DNA of 64,000 bases from Nostocales cyanobacterium HT-58-2 (GCA_002163975.1 CP019636.1:6637501-6701500); one strand, 5' to 3'; shown: positions 8,767 through 17,772, numbered from the stretch's first letter. The notes: a model not told the origin generated them from the letters alone. Program-made: numbers and translations.

Positions 8767-9492
8767 TTAAGATAGGTATTTGCCTAGCAATCTTTCAGCA
8801 AAACGACTCACGCCAGGTAATCGCTTTGATTTGCCTTTAACTGTGCGAACAATTAACCAAATACTAACTAAAAAGTAACCAGAAGTGAGAAAGCTATTAA
8901 GGATAAGTAGACGCAGTGTGAAAAACTCCGAAGTTGTCGCCCCAGTTGCTAGCAAAAGATAACCCATAAGCCAGGTAAATACCAAAATTATTGACAGACG
9001 ACTGACAGCAAGTTGTTCCCGAGTTCCTTGACGACGGTAGAGCGTCCACAAAGATGGAAAAAAACCAACGACTGGAATCAAGTACAAAAGCAGCGCTGTA
9101 GGAGGGGTGGCTGGGTCTTCGCTAGAGATGAGGGATTTGGAGATTGAGGATTGGGCATCTTTGCCCCCACTCCCCATATCCCAGTTCTCAGTCTTGATTA
9201 GAGGGTTAAATACCAAAATTATTGACAGACGACTGACAGCAAGTTGTTCCCGAGTTCCTTGACGACGGTAGAGCGTCCACAAAGATGGAAAAAAACCAAC
9301 GACTGGAATCAAGTACAAAAGCAGCGCTGTAGGAGGGGTGGCTGGGTCTTCGCTAGAGATGAGGGATTTGGAGATTGAGGATTGGGCATCTTTGCCCCCA
9401 CTCCCCATATCCCAGTTCTCAGTCTTGATTAGAGGGAAATTTGTGTCACAGAGTTCAGAATTTTTCATTTGGGTAAGTGCAATCCTAAACAA
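8767..9492 (-). CDS. Unknown membrane protein with an internal 77-residue duplication
   Basis: The protein family is not one I recognise. It has 241 residues, of which two stretches of 77 residues are identical and adjacent, each containing TENWDMGSGGKDAQ and a hydrophobic segment LLLYLIPVVGFFPSLW. The remaining C-terminal part has further membrane segments (LMGYLLLATGA and LLILNSFLTSGYFLVSIW) and a basic tail. Removing one copy gives a plausible 164-residue, three- or four-helix membrane protein. The duplication is 231 bases, a multiple of three, so the frame is intact. The low-complexity coding part between helices resembles intergenic G-rich filler of this genome. ATG at 9492, with a second candidate at 9468 (MKNSELCD). 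It diverges from the AI-2E transporter gene. Confidence 0.7.
   Translation of the reverse strand: MFRIALTQMKNSELCDTNFPLIKTENWDMGSGGKDAQSSISKSLISSEDPATPPTALLLYLIPVVGFFPSLWTLYRRQGTREQLAVSRLSIILVFNPLIKTENWDMGSGGKDAQSSISKSLISSEDPATPPTALLLYLIPVVGFFPSLWTLYRRQGTREQLAVSRLSIILVFTWLMGYLLLATGATTSEFFTLRLLILNSFLTSGYFLVSIWLIVRTVKGKSKRLPGVSRFAERLLGKYLS
8976..9436. repeat. Two identical 230-bp direct repeats (period 231 bp)
   Basis: Positions 8976-9205 and 9207-9436 are the same by eye over all 230 bases, separated by one base. Both copies lie within the membrane protein gene at 8767-9492 and cover its first predicted helix. The absence of visible differences implies very recent duplication, or a misassembly of a single copy. 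Confidence 0.95.
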
Positions 9493-9573
9493 GAGGGATG
9501 AATGATAGTGAGCTAGTCAGAGATAATAGGCTTTAAAGAAGAAATTTATTTAGTTGTATCCGGCAATCGGCAG

Positions 9574-10836
9574 ATGCAGACACGCAAGCTCTTAGACTGG
9601 TGGCAAACTCTAACACCCATAGCACGATTCTTGGCAATCGCTCTGTTCGCTCCACTACTAGTGCTCAACAGTTGGGCAATATCAGCGATTTTTCATTACT
9701 TCCACTCGCTGATTGTCATTTTAGTTGGAGCATCAGTGTTAGCGTTTTTGCTTAACTATCCAGTCAGCTGGATGGAGCGTCATGGTGCTAAGCGAGAGCA
9801 AGTCGCTATCTTAGTCTTTTTACTCGCTTTATCCGTTTTACTCGCGTTAGGTGTGACTCTCATCCCGCTCGCTCTTACCCAGGCTCAGCAACTCGTGGCT
9901 CGTATACCGGAGTTGATTGATTCTGGGCGATCGCAGTTGATGATGCTCAACGAGAAAGCAGAAAGTCTTGGTTTACCGATAAACCTTGATGCTCTAGTTG
10001 TACAAATTAACGACCGTGTCAAGGGACAATTGCAGGCGATCGCGGGACAAGTTTTAAATTTGGCCGTTATTACAGTCACAAGCCTGCTTGATTTTGTCTT
10101 GACAATGGTTTTGACTTTTTATCTCTTACAGCATGGGGATGAACTATGGCAAAGTTTAGTGGACTGGTTACCCGCTAAATTCCGCGATCCTTTCTCAAAA
10201 ACACTACGCCTTAGCTTTCAAAATTTCTTCATCACCCAGTTAATCTCATCTACCTGTATGGCATCAGCCCTGATTCCTACTTTTTTGTGGCTGAAAGTCC
10301 CATTTGGATTACTGTTTGGCTTAACCATCGGTATCATGGCTTTAGTTCCCTTCGGTGGTTCTGTAGGTATTGCTTTAACGACTTTAATAGTGGCACTACA
10401 GGATTTTTGGATGGGGGCAAGGGTATTGATTGCAGCGGTCATTGTACAGCAAATTCTAGAAAACTTAATTGCTCCGAGAATTTTAGGTAGCTTTACTGGT
10501 TTAAACCCTGTTTGGGTGCTGATTTCAGTTTTAACAGGTGCGAGAGTTGGTGGACTTTTGGGTGTTATCGTCGCGGTACCTAGCGCTGTTGTAATTAAGA
10601 CTGCTTTGAGCGCTGTACGTCCTTCTGCATCCAGTAGCAATGTAGAAGTCCTTCCTGAAGAAACTGCAGAAGAGCCTTGTATTCAGCAAACTGAGGATAG
10701 TATCATCTCAGACTCTGACGTTCATTCTGCTGCAGTAGCTGCACCCGTGTCTGTTGAAGTATCGCCTCCAACTACTCAAACCAATCATCCTGGGGGAAAT
10801 CCTTCTAAGACTGTGGCTCCACAATTGAACCCATAA
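9574..10836 (+). CDS. AI-2E family (PerM-type) membrane transporter
   Basis: A 420-residue polytopic protein of the AI-2E exporter/PerM family, with about eight membrane helices between residues 15 and 345. Family marks are the paired N-terminal helices (FLAIALFAPLLVLNSW, LIVILVGASVLAFLL), a long cytosolic or periplasmic helical region (residues 105-160), and the C-terminal core with LVPFGGSVGIAL and IVQQILENLIAPRILG, followed by GLNPVWVLISVLTGARVGG. The last 70 residues are a low-complexity acidic and Pro/Thr-rich tail. Transported substrate unknown; members include autoinducer and Na+/H+ transporters. Its last 32 bases overlap the convergent serpin gene. Confidence 0.9.
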   Translation: MQTRKLLDWWQTLTPIARFLAIALFAPLLVLNSWAISAIFHYFHSLIVILVGASVLAFLLNYPVSWMERHGAKREQVAILVFLLALSVLLALGVTLIPLALTQAQQLVARIPELIDSGRSQLMMLNEKAESLGLPINLDALVVQINDRVKGQLQAIAGQVLNLAVITVTSLLDFVLTMVLTFYLLQHGDELWQSLVDWLPAKFRDPFSKTLRLSFQNFFITQLISSTCMASALIPTFLWLKVPFGLLFGLTIGIMALVPFGGSVGIALTTLIVALQDFWMGARVLIAAVIVQQILENLIAPRILGSFTGLNPVWVLISVLTGARVGGLLGVIVAVPSAVVIKTALSAVRPSASSSNVEVLPEETAEEPCIQQTEDSIISDSDVHSAAVAAPVSVEVSPPTTQTNHPGGNPSKTVAPQLNP

Positions 10837-12133
10837 ATAAAATGCTTCCTGTCTGATTATCCCGAATCGCACAAAAGAAAGGACGGTCAACAACCATCCG
10901 GAATGGTTGTTGTGGTGGCAATTGAGCTGATAATGGCATGATTTCCACAGAAGTGGCAGCAGTGGCTTCTGTACCTTCTTCATTGACCTCAACAAAAGTT
11001 TTATGCTTGATCTGGCTAATTTTTAAATTTTTGCCCATACTAGAAAAATTGGCTTTGTTGCTGAAAGCCTCGCCCATACCTAAAGCTGTGAGGGTATCAT
11101 TGAGCGTTATGTCATAGTCCATTTTAAACCGGGGCAAGCGAACAGATCCCTCCCGCTTCCTAAACTGAGTCATCCAATTCGCCCAGTTCTCTGCACTTAG
11201 TTTTTGATAAAAGTTTTTTAGGCTAGAGTTTTGTTTCGGTAAAAAAATATAAAAGCTAACTTTTCCATCTTTACCATAAGGTAAACTTACTGCCTGAAAT
11301 TGTTGATTTTCATAGTATCTATAGTCACCCGATTGTGACATCATTGGGTACTGTTTTTGCTGTCCTGATGTCAGGTAGAAAGGATATTCTCCTGTTTGCT
11401 GTTTATCAAATTCATTAGTCCAACTCCCTTTAAAATAGATAGCGTTGATGAGAAATAACACTTGATCAGGTTCTATTGTTTCAACTATTTTATTGATTTT
11501 TTCGCGGGTATTCTCATTGACCCAATTATTAATAATGCCAGGAGCACCTACATCTTGAAAATTCAGATTGGTAACCCTAGCTGTATAAAAATCTTTATTT
11601 CTTTTTAAAAAATCTGGATTAAAACTGATGTCTTGATTTGCCCAAAGTGAATTAGCAATAGTCAGTTGCACTTTGGAGTCTGAGTTTTCTAATATTTTTC
11701 TAAGTGCTGCATAGGAAGAGTTGATTTGTTGCAAATTCAACCCATTCCACTCCAGAGCTTGAGCCATAGCTTCTTTTGTACTGCCACTAGCACCGTTATA
11801 TGTCATGGCAAGGGCAATCGCTACACTAGAAGGTGATATAAAAATGTTCTTGCCATTGTCGTTTTTTAATACTTCAGAAAACAGTTTAAAACCAAACTTT
11901 GTGTTAGCAGCAATAAGTTGACTATCAGGGTTTGAGACTTGTTTTGACACAGGAGATTCTGAGCGAGGTAGACGCGATTGGGCAAACGCACTCGTACTAC
12001 TATTGACTTGAGAGCATCCCATAACACTGAACAGGACAAGGCTAGCAGCAGCCAAAACGTAACGTCTTCCCAACCGAACACCGTAACGTCTTTGCAGGAA
12101 ATTTTCCCGAACATTGCTAAATTTCTGCTTCAT
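10805..12133 (-). CDS. Serpin-family protease inhibitor, predicted lipoprotein
   Basis: A 442-residue serpin. The N-terminus has a basic region, a hydrophobic stretch and a lipobox SVMGC (lipid-attached Cys40), so the inhibitor is probably anchored in the membrane facing the periplasm. The serpin body is complete: NIFISPSSVAIALAM, NAIYFKGSW, and the C-terminal DRPFFCAIRDNQTGSILFMG. The reactive-centre loop (residues 385-404) starts with the hinge EEGTEATAAT, small residues as in inhibitory serpins; counting from the hinge puts P1 at Leu401 and P1' at Ser402, which would suit chymotrypsin-like or elastase-like targets. It converges with the AI-2E gene, overlapping it by 32 bases. An S8 protease gene lies upstream on the same strand, a possible but unproven partner. 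Confidence 0.93.
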   Translation of the reverse strand: MKQKFSNVRENFLQRRYGVRLGRRYVLAAASLVLFSVMGCSQVNSSTSAFAQSRLPRSESPVSKQVSNPDSQLIAANTKFGFKLFSEVLKNDNGKNIFISPSSVAIALAMTYNGASGSTKEAMAQALEWNGLNLQQINSSYAALRKILENSDSKVQLTIANSLWANQDISFNPDFLKRNKDFYTARVTNLNFQDVGAPGIINNWVNENTREKINKIVETIEPDQVLFLINAIYFKGSWTNEFDKQQTGEYPFYLTSGQQKQYPMMSQSGDYRYYENQQFQAVSLPYGKDGKVSFYIFLPKQNSSLKNFYQKLSAENWANWMTQFRKREGSVRLPRFKMDYDITLNDTLTALGMGEAFSNKANFSSMGKNLKISQIKHKTFVEVNEEGTEATAATSVEIMPLSAQLPPQQPFRMVVDRPFFCAIRDNQTGSILFMGSIVEPQS

Positions 12134-12636
12134 GTTACCACCATTATCGCCAGAGTCTTTGTTCTGACTATGGCATTTCAGGTGACATAATCTCTGAGCG
12201 GTTACAGTTTTGGCAACAGTGATTGTACAGTTTTGGATTTTTGTTTGATTACAGGTAGTGAGATTGATGAGTCAATAAGTAAAGATGACTATATTTCATA
12301 ATTGATAACTGCTATAGATTAATTACAATGGATAAATTATTTTCTGATGCAAGTGTCTTGTCTATGATAAGTGTGCTTGTTAATTTTCTTTATCAATGGT
12401 TCTGTGATGTAGTAGTATTGCTAGAAAAAAATTAGCACAGAGAATGTGACAAGGATGGTTGAATTCTTCAGTAAAGATGTTGATGAGTGGTTGTTGAATA
12501 GTCTAACAAGGCACTGTGGTCTGGGCGGTCATACTGCGTTGAAAAACACAAGTTATGAGCATATTTCAAACACAGACCAAGCATTGATGCCAAAGTGTCA
12601 GGCTAGTGCTATGGTCATGTCTGGTCATTCACTAGA
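12134..12636. other. Spacer upstream of the serpin gene, no gene seen
   Basis: About 500 bases, AT-rich, between the serpin start and the 3' end of the S8 protease gene, both on the minus strand. It should contain the serpin promoter. The one open frame of 68 codons (12446-12652, plus strand) has no ribosome binding site or family features and runs into the protease gene. Confidence 0.4.
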
Positions 12637-14298
12637 CTACTGGCGTTGCTGAAGTCGCCGTTGTAACAACCTATGTACTGCGTTGCCTCCTTCACTCTCT
12701 GTCTCCTCCTTCACGGGTGCAGTCCACCAAGCTAAAGCGTAAGGCTGAGTCGCTTCGTTAACCTTCTGGCGAAATTGGACACGGATTTTATAATGACCAG
12801 TGGCAGGAACTGGACAGAAAATATGTTCTACACTATCAACTTCACTAGTTGAAGAACATACAGCATCAGCATTTCCATCTTTATCATCGGCTTTGACTAG
12901 GTAAAGATTGAGGTTATTTAAGCCGCGATCGCGAAAATCTTCTCCTATGTCAAACTGACCATTGTTATTCTTGTCGTTAAGCTCGACTAATCTATCCCAA
13001 CTTAAAGTGATAGAAACAAAACTTCCCTGTTTTAAAGGTTGTGCTAATTTGTATTCTACAGAGCCTTCTGCATTGGCAGTGCGATAATCCCAGCCAATAG
13101 CTGGCACAAATTGGACTGGATGCCATTGACCAGCGCTAAATTGTTGGTAAGCGCGAAACACGTTTAAATGACCAGTTCCCATTTGGGAATCCAAGGGAAT
13201 TTTGGGATCTTTGTATGCATCAGAAGCTAACCAATCTTTATTTTGTTTATCAATAAGCGTCCGTGTCATTCCTAAGAGCAAACCATCACCATGGTCTTGG
13301 AGTTTCTCGGCTGAGTTTAGCAATACTGCTTTCATCACTTCATGTCTGCGAGAATCTAGACTCCAGTGAGCCTGTTTTGTCCGCAACTGTCTGTCACCGA
13401 ACTCCTGCAATAGGGCGACTGCAGCCGTTACTTGAGGCGCGGCAAAACTTGTACCTGTAACCTTATTCTTTTTCCCATCTGGATTGAGTACGGGAAGATT
13501 ATTCCCAGGAGCAACTATACCAATGGCACGACGCGGACCAAGATTAATCTCTTTTCCAGTGAGTCGCATTGTCAGCCCTTCACCAACAGCTGCCAAATTA
13601 GAAACGTCAACTTTATTAAAAATTCCTCCCCGACGGGATGAAAAAGCTACGTTCAGACCATTAAAATTGTCTGTAGGTATAGGAATGCCTCCTTTGCCTT
13701 GGTTGCCCGCAATTATGTAAAAAGTCTTGTGAACACGACTAGACCAATCAATACATAATGTGAGCAAAGCTTTGCCATCGAGAGATGCTTCTGGTCGTGG
13801 GTCACGATTCAAAGGTTCGCCAAAGCTGAAGTTTATGGCACGGATATCTCCTCCATTTTGTAGTGCTATGTGCTGTGCGGACATACACTCTTCTGGCTGA
13901 CCTAAGCTTTTACCAGAACCCACAGCAGATGAGTACAATTGCGCTCCTGGGGCAACTCCAGGAAAAGCTTTATCTGTACTGACCATGATCCCAGCTACAT
14001 TGTAGGCGTGGGGGTCAACACCGCTATTGGACTTAGCTGGTCCATTGCGTAGAAATGTTCCTGCCAAGGATACTGCGCGATTCTTAGAGACTGCTTTATC
14101 TAAACCGAACTTACCAGGACGCCCAATCTCTACCTGACCAATAGCTATCTTGCGACCGATTAAATTATATGGGGATTGATGTAGCCTCAGAGCATCAATA
14201 CCGTTAGTTCCAAAGGGGGATTCTATAGCTGCAACTACCGGCACACTTAGGCAGGAAGCACTTAGTCCCCAAATTATCCAAGTTTGTTTGTTCGCCAT
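12637..14298 (-). CDS. S8 (subtilisin-like) secreted protease with Glu at the Asp position
   Basis: Signal peptide at residues 1-24, cleavage after VVAA, so exported. Subtilisin catalytic motifs are present: His97 in HAYNVAGIM, oxyanion Asn199 in IIAGNQG, and Ser284 in TGTSFAAPQV. The first motif, normally V-I-D-T-G, reads QVEIGRPG, so Glu57 stands where the catalytic Asp belongs. A C-terminal domain carries DKNNNGQFDIGE (residues 442-453), which fits the 12-residue EF-hand-like calcium loop with D, N, N, D and E at positions 1, 3, 5, 9 and 12. At 553 residues it is full length. It may be active with Glu, or a pseudoenzyme; not decidable here. The gene ends upstream of the serpin promoter region. 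Confidence 0.88.
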   Translation of the reverse strand: MANKQTWIIWGLSASCLSVPVVAAIESPFGTNGIDALRLHQSPYNLIGRKIAIGQVEIGRPGKFGLDKAVSKNRAVSLAGTFLRNGPAKSNSGVDPHAYNVAGIMVSTDKAFPGVAPGAQLYSSAVGSGKSLGQPEECMSAQHIALQNGGDIRAINFSFGEPLNRDPRPEASLDGKALLTLCIDWSSRVHKTFYIIAGNQGKGGIPIPTDNFNGLNVAFSSRRGGIFNKVDVSNLAAVGEGLTMRLTGKEINLGPRRAIGIVAPGNNLPVLNPDGKKNKVTGTSFAAPQVTAAVALLQEFGDRQLRTKQAHWSLDSRRHEVMKAVLLNSAEKLQDHGDGLLLGMTRTLIDKQNKDWLASDAYKDPKIPLDSQMGTGHLNVFRAYQQFSAGQWHPVQFVPAIGWDYRTANAEGSVEYKLAQPLKQGSFVSITLSWDRLVELNDKNNNGQFDIGEDFRDRGLNNLNLYLVKADDKDGNADAVCSSTSEVDSVEHIFCPVPATGHYKIRVQFRQKVNEATQPYALAWWTAPVKEETESEGGNAVHRLLQRRLQQRQ

Positions 14299-14480
14299 AG
14301 TCAGTTCTGAATAGTCAGTTGTTAGTAGTTAACAGTTAGTAGCTGGTTGTTAGTTGTCAGAAAGTTATGACTCACTACTAACTCATTTCTAGTTTGAAAA
14401 AGCAGGGATCAAACAGGTGAGCACTTGCTCAAGTTTTGTTACAATGCTGACAGACGAGGACGCTTAAAAACCCACTAGCC

Positions 14481-15188
14481 ATGACCCAAACGCAATCTAA
14501 AAAGCCCATTGTAATCGCTCCATCCATCCTATCAGCAGATTTTAGTCGTCTTGGAGACGAAGTGCGCGCTGTAGACAAGGCTGGGGCAGATTGGATTCAT
14601 GTCGATGTAATGGACGGTCGCTTTGTACCCAATATTACGATAGGTCCTCTGGTTGTGGAGGCGATTCGTCCAGTGACAGACAAGCCTCTGGATGTCCACT
14701 TGATGATTGTGGAGCCAGAAAAGTACGTAGAAGATTTTGCTAAGGCTGGTGCTGATATTATCTCAGTCCATTGCGAACATAATGCTTCACCTCACTTGCA
14801 CCGCACCCTCAGCCAAATCAAAGAATTAGGCAAAAAAGCTGGTGTCGTACTCAACCCATCAACTCCACTGGAATTTATTGAGTACGTGCTAGATATCTGT
14901 GATTTGGTGTTGATCATGAGCGTCAACCCAGGTTTTGGCGGTCAGAGCTTTATTCCTGGTGTCGTGCCAAAAATCCGCAAGCTCCGTCAAATGTGTGATG
15001 AACGCGGTCTTGACTCTTGGATTGAAGTGGATGGGGGACTAAAGGCAAATAATACCTGGCAGGTTTTGGAAGCTGGAGCCAATGCGATTGTAGCTGGTTC
15101 TGCTGTGTTTAACACGAAGGATTATGCTGAAGCAATCACTGGTATTCGCAACAGCAAGCGTCCTACTCCCCAACTAGCAACAGCGTAA
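14481..15188 (+). CDS. rpe: Ribulose-phosphate 3-epimerase
   Basis: TIM-barrel enzyme that interconverts ribulose 5-phosphate and xylulose 5-phosphate in the Calvin cycle and the pentose phosphate pathway. Seen: IAPSILSADFSRLGDE, the signature WIHVDVMDGRFVPN with the metal and catalytic Asp, DVHLMIVEPEKYV with the metal-binding His, IMSVNPGFGGQSFIP, the catalytic Asp in IEVDGGLK, and the phosphate-binding NAIVAGSAVF. Length 235 residues is standard. It is followed by its own terminator at 15212-15246, so probably monocistronic. Confidence 0.98.
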   Translation: MTQTQSKKPIVIAPSILSADFSRLGDEVRAVDKAGADWIHVDVMDGRFVPNITIGPLVVEAIRPVTDKPLDVHLMIVEPEKYVEDFAKAGADIISVHCEHNASPHLHRTLSQIKELGKKAGVVLNPSTPLEFIEYVLDICDLVLIMSVNPGFGGQSFIPGVVPKIRKLRQMCDERGLDSWIEVDGGLKANNTWQVLEAGANAIVAGSAVFNTKDYAEAITGIRNSKRPTPQLATA

Positions 15189-15211
15189 ATAGTTATTAGC
15201 TAGTTTTAAAG

Positions 15212-15246
15212 AAAAAACTCGGTTTCTCAACAACCGAGTTTTTTTA
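15212..15246 (+). terminator. Rho-independent terminator of rpe
   Basis: Inverted arms AAAAACTCGG and CCGAGTTTTT separated by a short TTTCTCAACAA loop and followed by a run of T. It lies 24 bases after the rpe stop codon. Confidence 0.9.
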
Positions 15247-15508
15247 TCACTGTATTGCTATCCCTCCTCTGAAGCAAAGAGGGAGATATATATCTGCGCG
15301 TCAAGAAGAAGAGAGGGAGCTGATACCGTTTTACTTTAAGGTTGATACAAATAGGCAGCAGGGAGCACCCGAGCAGGGGAAAATAATTAGAGACCAATCA
15401 TTTGTATCAGGCATTTCGTGAAATGGTATGAAACCAGGGAGCGAGGGAGAAGAAGAGTTAATGGACGCTAACTCCCTCTCCCCTGATTCTTCTGGTTACC
15501 GTATCATG
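15247..15508. repeat. Inverted-repeat-rich spacer
   Basis: The core has two facing arms, GGTTGATACAAAT (near 15340) and ATTTGTATCA (near 15399), plus a short palindrome CATTTCGTGAAATG, within purine-rich filler (GAGGGAG). These look like a dispersed palindromic element of filamentous cyanobacteria. No gene is visible. It separates rpe from the convergent exosortase locus. Confidence 0.5.
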
Positions 15509-16225
15509 TTAGTTTCTTGCCCAACGAGTTCCCTTCCAAATACTGATAAACAAAGTCCCTGCAACTAAAGCACCAAGATTCCATTTTGCAGAAGTCTTAA
15601 TCAACTTTAGACCTCGAAGAGATTGAGTTGTTTGTGCTTGATTTTTTATTTGTTCCTTAGCTTTCGAGACTTCTGATAACAGTTGATTCTTTAATTCTTG
15701 AGAACTTTTGCCATCTACTTGGCGACCTTGGCTTTTGAAAAAATTGTCTATTTGTTCGGGTGAAGCTTTACTTACTTGCTGTTCTAATTGTTCAGCTTGG
15801 GAAATTTGTTGATTAGATACAGTTTTCATTTGAGCCGCATTTTGAGTATTTAACCGGATAGTATTAGTAAGTCCTAAAGGTATTAGTAGAAAGAAAAATA
15901 TTCCAAACAACAAAGTCAACCAAGATAGAAACTTTAAGATAGGAAATTCCCATTTAGTTCGTGAATGTAGTTCTCCAAAAAATACTAGCACTATTCCAAT
16001 TAAAGGCACCGGAACCCTTTCAACTAACGTACCTATTGTTTGAAATTCCCATAATGGGTTCATAAAATTAGGTGGAACAAGTATCTCAATGATGTCAAAT
16101 AGTGCTAATAACAACAGACCATAGCCCAGCACTCGCACTATTGTCATCGAACCTTGCTGACTAAAGGCAAACTGCTGTAGATCTTGTAGGACAGGATGAA
16201 ATTTATCGCCACTTGATTGAGTCAT
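15509..16225 (-). CDS. HpsJ-like protein, cyanoexosortase B-associated
   Basis: A 238-residue membrane protein: an N-terminal soluble part, transmembrane segments at about residues 30-50, 70-90 and 100-125, a Gln/Lys-rich periplasmic coiled region (QAEQLEQQV..., EVSKAKEQIKNQ) and a last hydrophobic segment (LGALVAGTLFISIWKG) followed by a basic end. This architecture and its place directly after the exosortase pair match the HpsJ-like proteins found with cyanoexosortase B; HpsJ itself is named from hormogonium polysaccharide secretion. ATG at 16225 is preferred, since the longer reading needs a TTG. Molecular role unknown; it is the last gene of the cluster, 36 bp after the associated-protein gene. 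Confidence 0.75.
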   Translation of the reverse strand: MTQSSGDKFHPVLQDLQQFAFSQQGSMTIVRVLGYGLLLLALFDIIEILVPPNFMNPLWEFQTIGTLVERVPVPLIGIVLVFFGELHSRTKWEFPILKFLSWLTLLFGIFFFLLIPLGLTNTIRLNTQNAAQMKTVSNQQISQAEQLEQQVSKASPEQIDNFFKSQGRQVDGKSSQELKNQLLSEVSKAKEQIKNQAQTTQSLRGLKLIKTSAKWNLGALVAGTLFISIWKGTRWARN

Positions 16226-16261
16226 TTTACTGTTAGAATAGAACAAAATTTGTAGAAACAA

Positions 16262-16912
16262 TTAAGGCTTGGGAAAGCGTAGTTGCCACCATTTATACCA
16301 GGAAAACCAAGCATTTTCCAGAACTTGGTAAGCAGCTTCAGGTGAAGAATCTTTTAATGGAATTGACAAATGTGCCCAAAGACAGCGTTTGTCTTGAAGT
16401 TTCTTATTATTCAGTAACCAAGATAGTAGATGTTGAGGATTTATTGTGTATAAATCTTTCTTTTTATGGAATTGTTCAACAGTAAATGTACTACCGCTTT
16501 GAGGGTTAATACAGGCACTTAGATAAGCTCGTTGCTTGTCAACTCCAAGACCGTAGTAACCTACTCCTTCTCGCTGACGTATAACGGCAGAGGAAGAGAT
16601 GAAATTGAAGTCTTGCAGAAACTTAACAACATCTCCATCTGTCAAATAACGCATCTCGATATCTAAGAGTAGACCCTCTTTAAGGTATCTATAATGCTTT
16701 TGAGAAAGCAGTATTTCAGTCTGCTTTTTTGTTGGCTTTGGCAAGGGATGACTTACACTAAGACGCCACTGTGGTAAGGGGATATATTCAGGAAAAACAA
16801 ATGGGGTACCTTTGTCTTTTGTAGGAAGCAACATGACATTTGCTAAAACAAAGAGAATACTACAAAAAGTTAGAGCCAAAAGCATTACACGGAAGCGTTT
16901 CCAAATAATCAC
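16262..16912 (-). CDS. Cyanoexosortase B system-associated protein
   Basis: A 216-residue protein with one N-terminal membrane anchor (VMLLALTFCSILFVLANVM) and an extracytoplasmic domain containing LPQWRLSVSHPLP, AVIRQREGVGYYGL and a Trp-rich C-terminus (WFSWYKWWQL). I recognise it as the companion protein always found next to cyanoexosortase B. Its function is unknown; it is thought to assist sorting. The GTG start overlaps the exosortase stop codon in a GTGA arrangement (16909-16912), indicating translational coupling. Identification depends on both sequence pattern and gene context. Confidence 0.8.
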   Translation of the reverse strand: MIIWKRFRVMLLALTFCSILFVLANVMLLPTKDKGTPFVFPEYIPLPQWRLSVSHPLPKPTKKQTEILLSQKHYRYLKEGLLLDIEMRYLTDGDVVKFLQDFNFISSSAVIRQREGVGYYGLGVDKQRAYLSACINPQSGSTFTVEQFHKKKDLYTINPQHLLSWLLNNKKLQDKRCLWAHLSIPLKDSSPEAAYQVLENAWFSWYKWWQLRFPKP

Positions 16913-17772
16913 TTTGATGACTCCGTTGCTTCTTTATTTCTTAATTCATTCCTTCCTACTAAAAACCAGCAAAATAATCCAAAAAGTAAGACAGTAATTA
17001 GTGAAAAAACTAAAGACCCTTCTCCTTCATGCCAGTAATCAAATGCTGTCATCTGTTGTTGTGCGACCAAAATAGCCATAAGAGCAACTCTTAACCCATT
17101 AACAATGAACGCTAATAGGGCAGCCATTATCGTTACAATAATCTTTCGCTTCCAATTCTGAGGAAACATTAAGAAAAAAAGTAGTGCTAAACTCAGCAGT
17201 TGGAATATGAGTTCTACGCCTGAACAGCCAGGATAAACTTCTACGCTTCCAGTTGGTAGATTAATTAGAGTTCCATTTTGATCCACTTCAAAACCTGTGT
17301 ACCAAAGAACAAAACCTGCAAACTTGGCAGTTAAAGGAGATATGTCAGGAAACAATGAAGCTAGTACTTTAGGTACACTCAGAAAAAATAAGACAAACAA
17401 TTCTCCTTTGTACTGCTTTAATCCCTTAAAGCCAGAAGCTAACAGCGCAAGTCCGAGAGCAAAAATCGCTGGTGAGAGGTAAAGGAAAACACCGAAACTG
17501 GTTAGGGATATACTTTTAAAAAGTAACAGCGCGATTAGTGTCAGACCAAAAAAGCTAGAGAAAATTCCACTTTCTAACTTTAAATTGTGGCGCTTTTCCC
17601 AAATGAGAGAAGAGATAGCTGCCCACAATAAGACACTCATTCCTAGAAGGCTAGAGTTACCAGACCTCCAAGTTAAAGTCAAATGAATGGCAATACAGCC
17701 TGCACCTGTGGCTAATAACCAAAATTGAGGGGATTTTAGCTGTGAGGTAACTGTAAGGTGGGAAGCTTTCAT
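16909..17772 (-). CDS. crtB: Cyanoexosortase B
   Basis: Exosortases are polytopic membrane transpeptidases that recognise PEP-CTERM tails on exported proteins, cut them and probably attach the protein to a surface glycopolymer. This 287-residue protein has about eight membrane helices and the full catalytic set: Cys183 in YPGCSGVE, Arg228 in NGLRVALM and His248 in DYWHEGEG. The gene sits between a PEP-CTERM substrate gene (upstream) and the exosortase-associated and HpsJ-like genes (downstream), all on the minus strand. The symbol crtB here is the exosortase name, not phytoene synthase. Its start is ATG at 17772, 74 bp after the substrate gene. Confidence 0.9.
   Translation of the reverse strand: MKASHLTVTSQLKSPQFWLLATGAGCIAIHLTLTWRSGNSSLLGMSVLLWAAISSLIWEKRHNLKLESGIFSSFFGLTLIALLLFKSISLTSFGVFLYLSPAIFALGLALLASGFKGLKQYKGELFVLFFLSVPKVLASLFPDISPLTAKFAGFVLWYTGFEVDQNGTLINLPTGSVEVYPGCSGVELIFQLLSLALLFFLMFPQNWKRKIIVTIMAALLAFIVNGLRVALMAILVAQQQMTAFDYWHEGEGSLVFSLITVLLFGLFCWFLVGRNELRNKEATESSK

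Noticed and set aside
10218..10640. 140-codon minus-strand frame
   Set aside because: Antisense to the well-supported AI-2E transporter.
12446..12652. 68-codon plus-strand frame
   Set aside because: No coding features, overlaps the end of the S8 protease gene.
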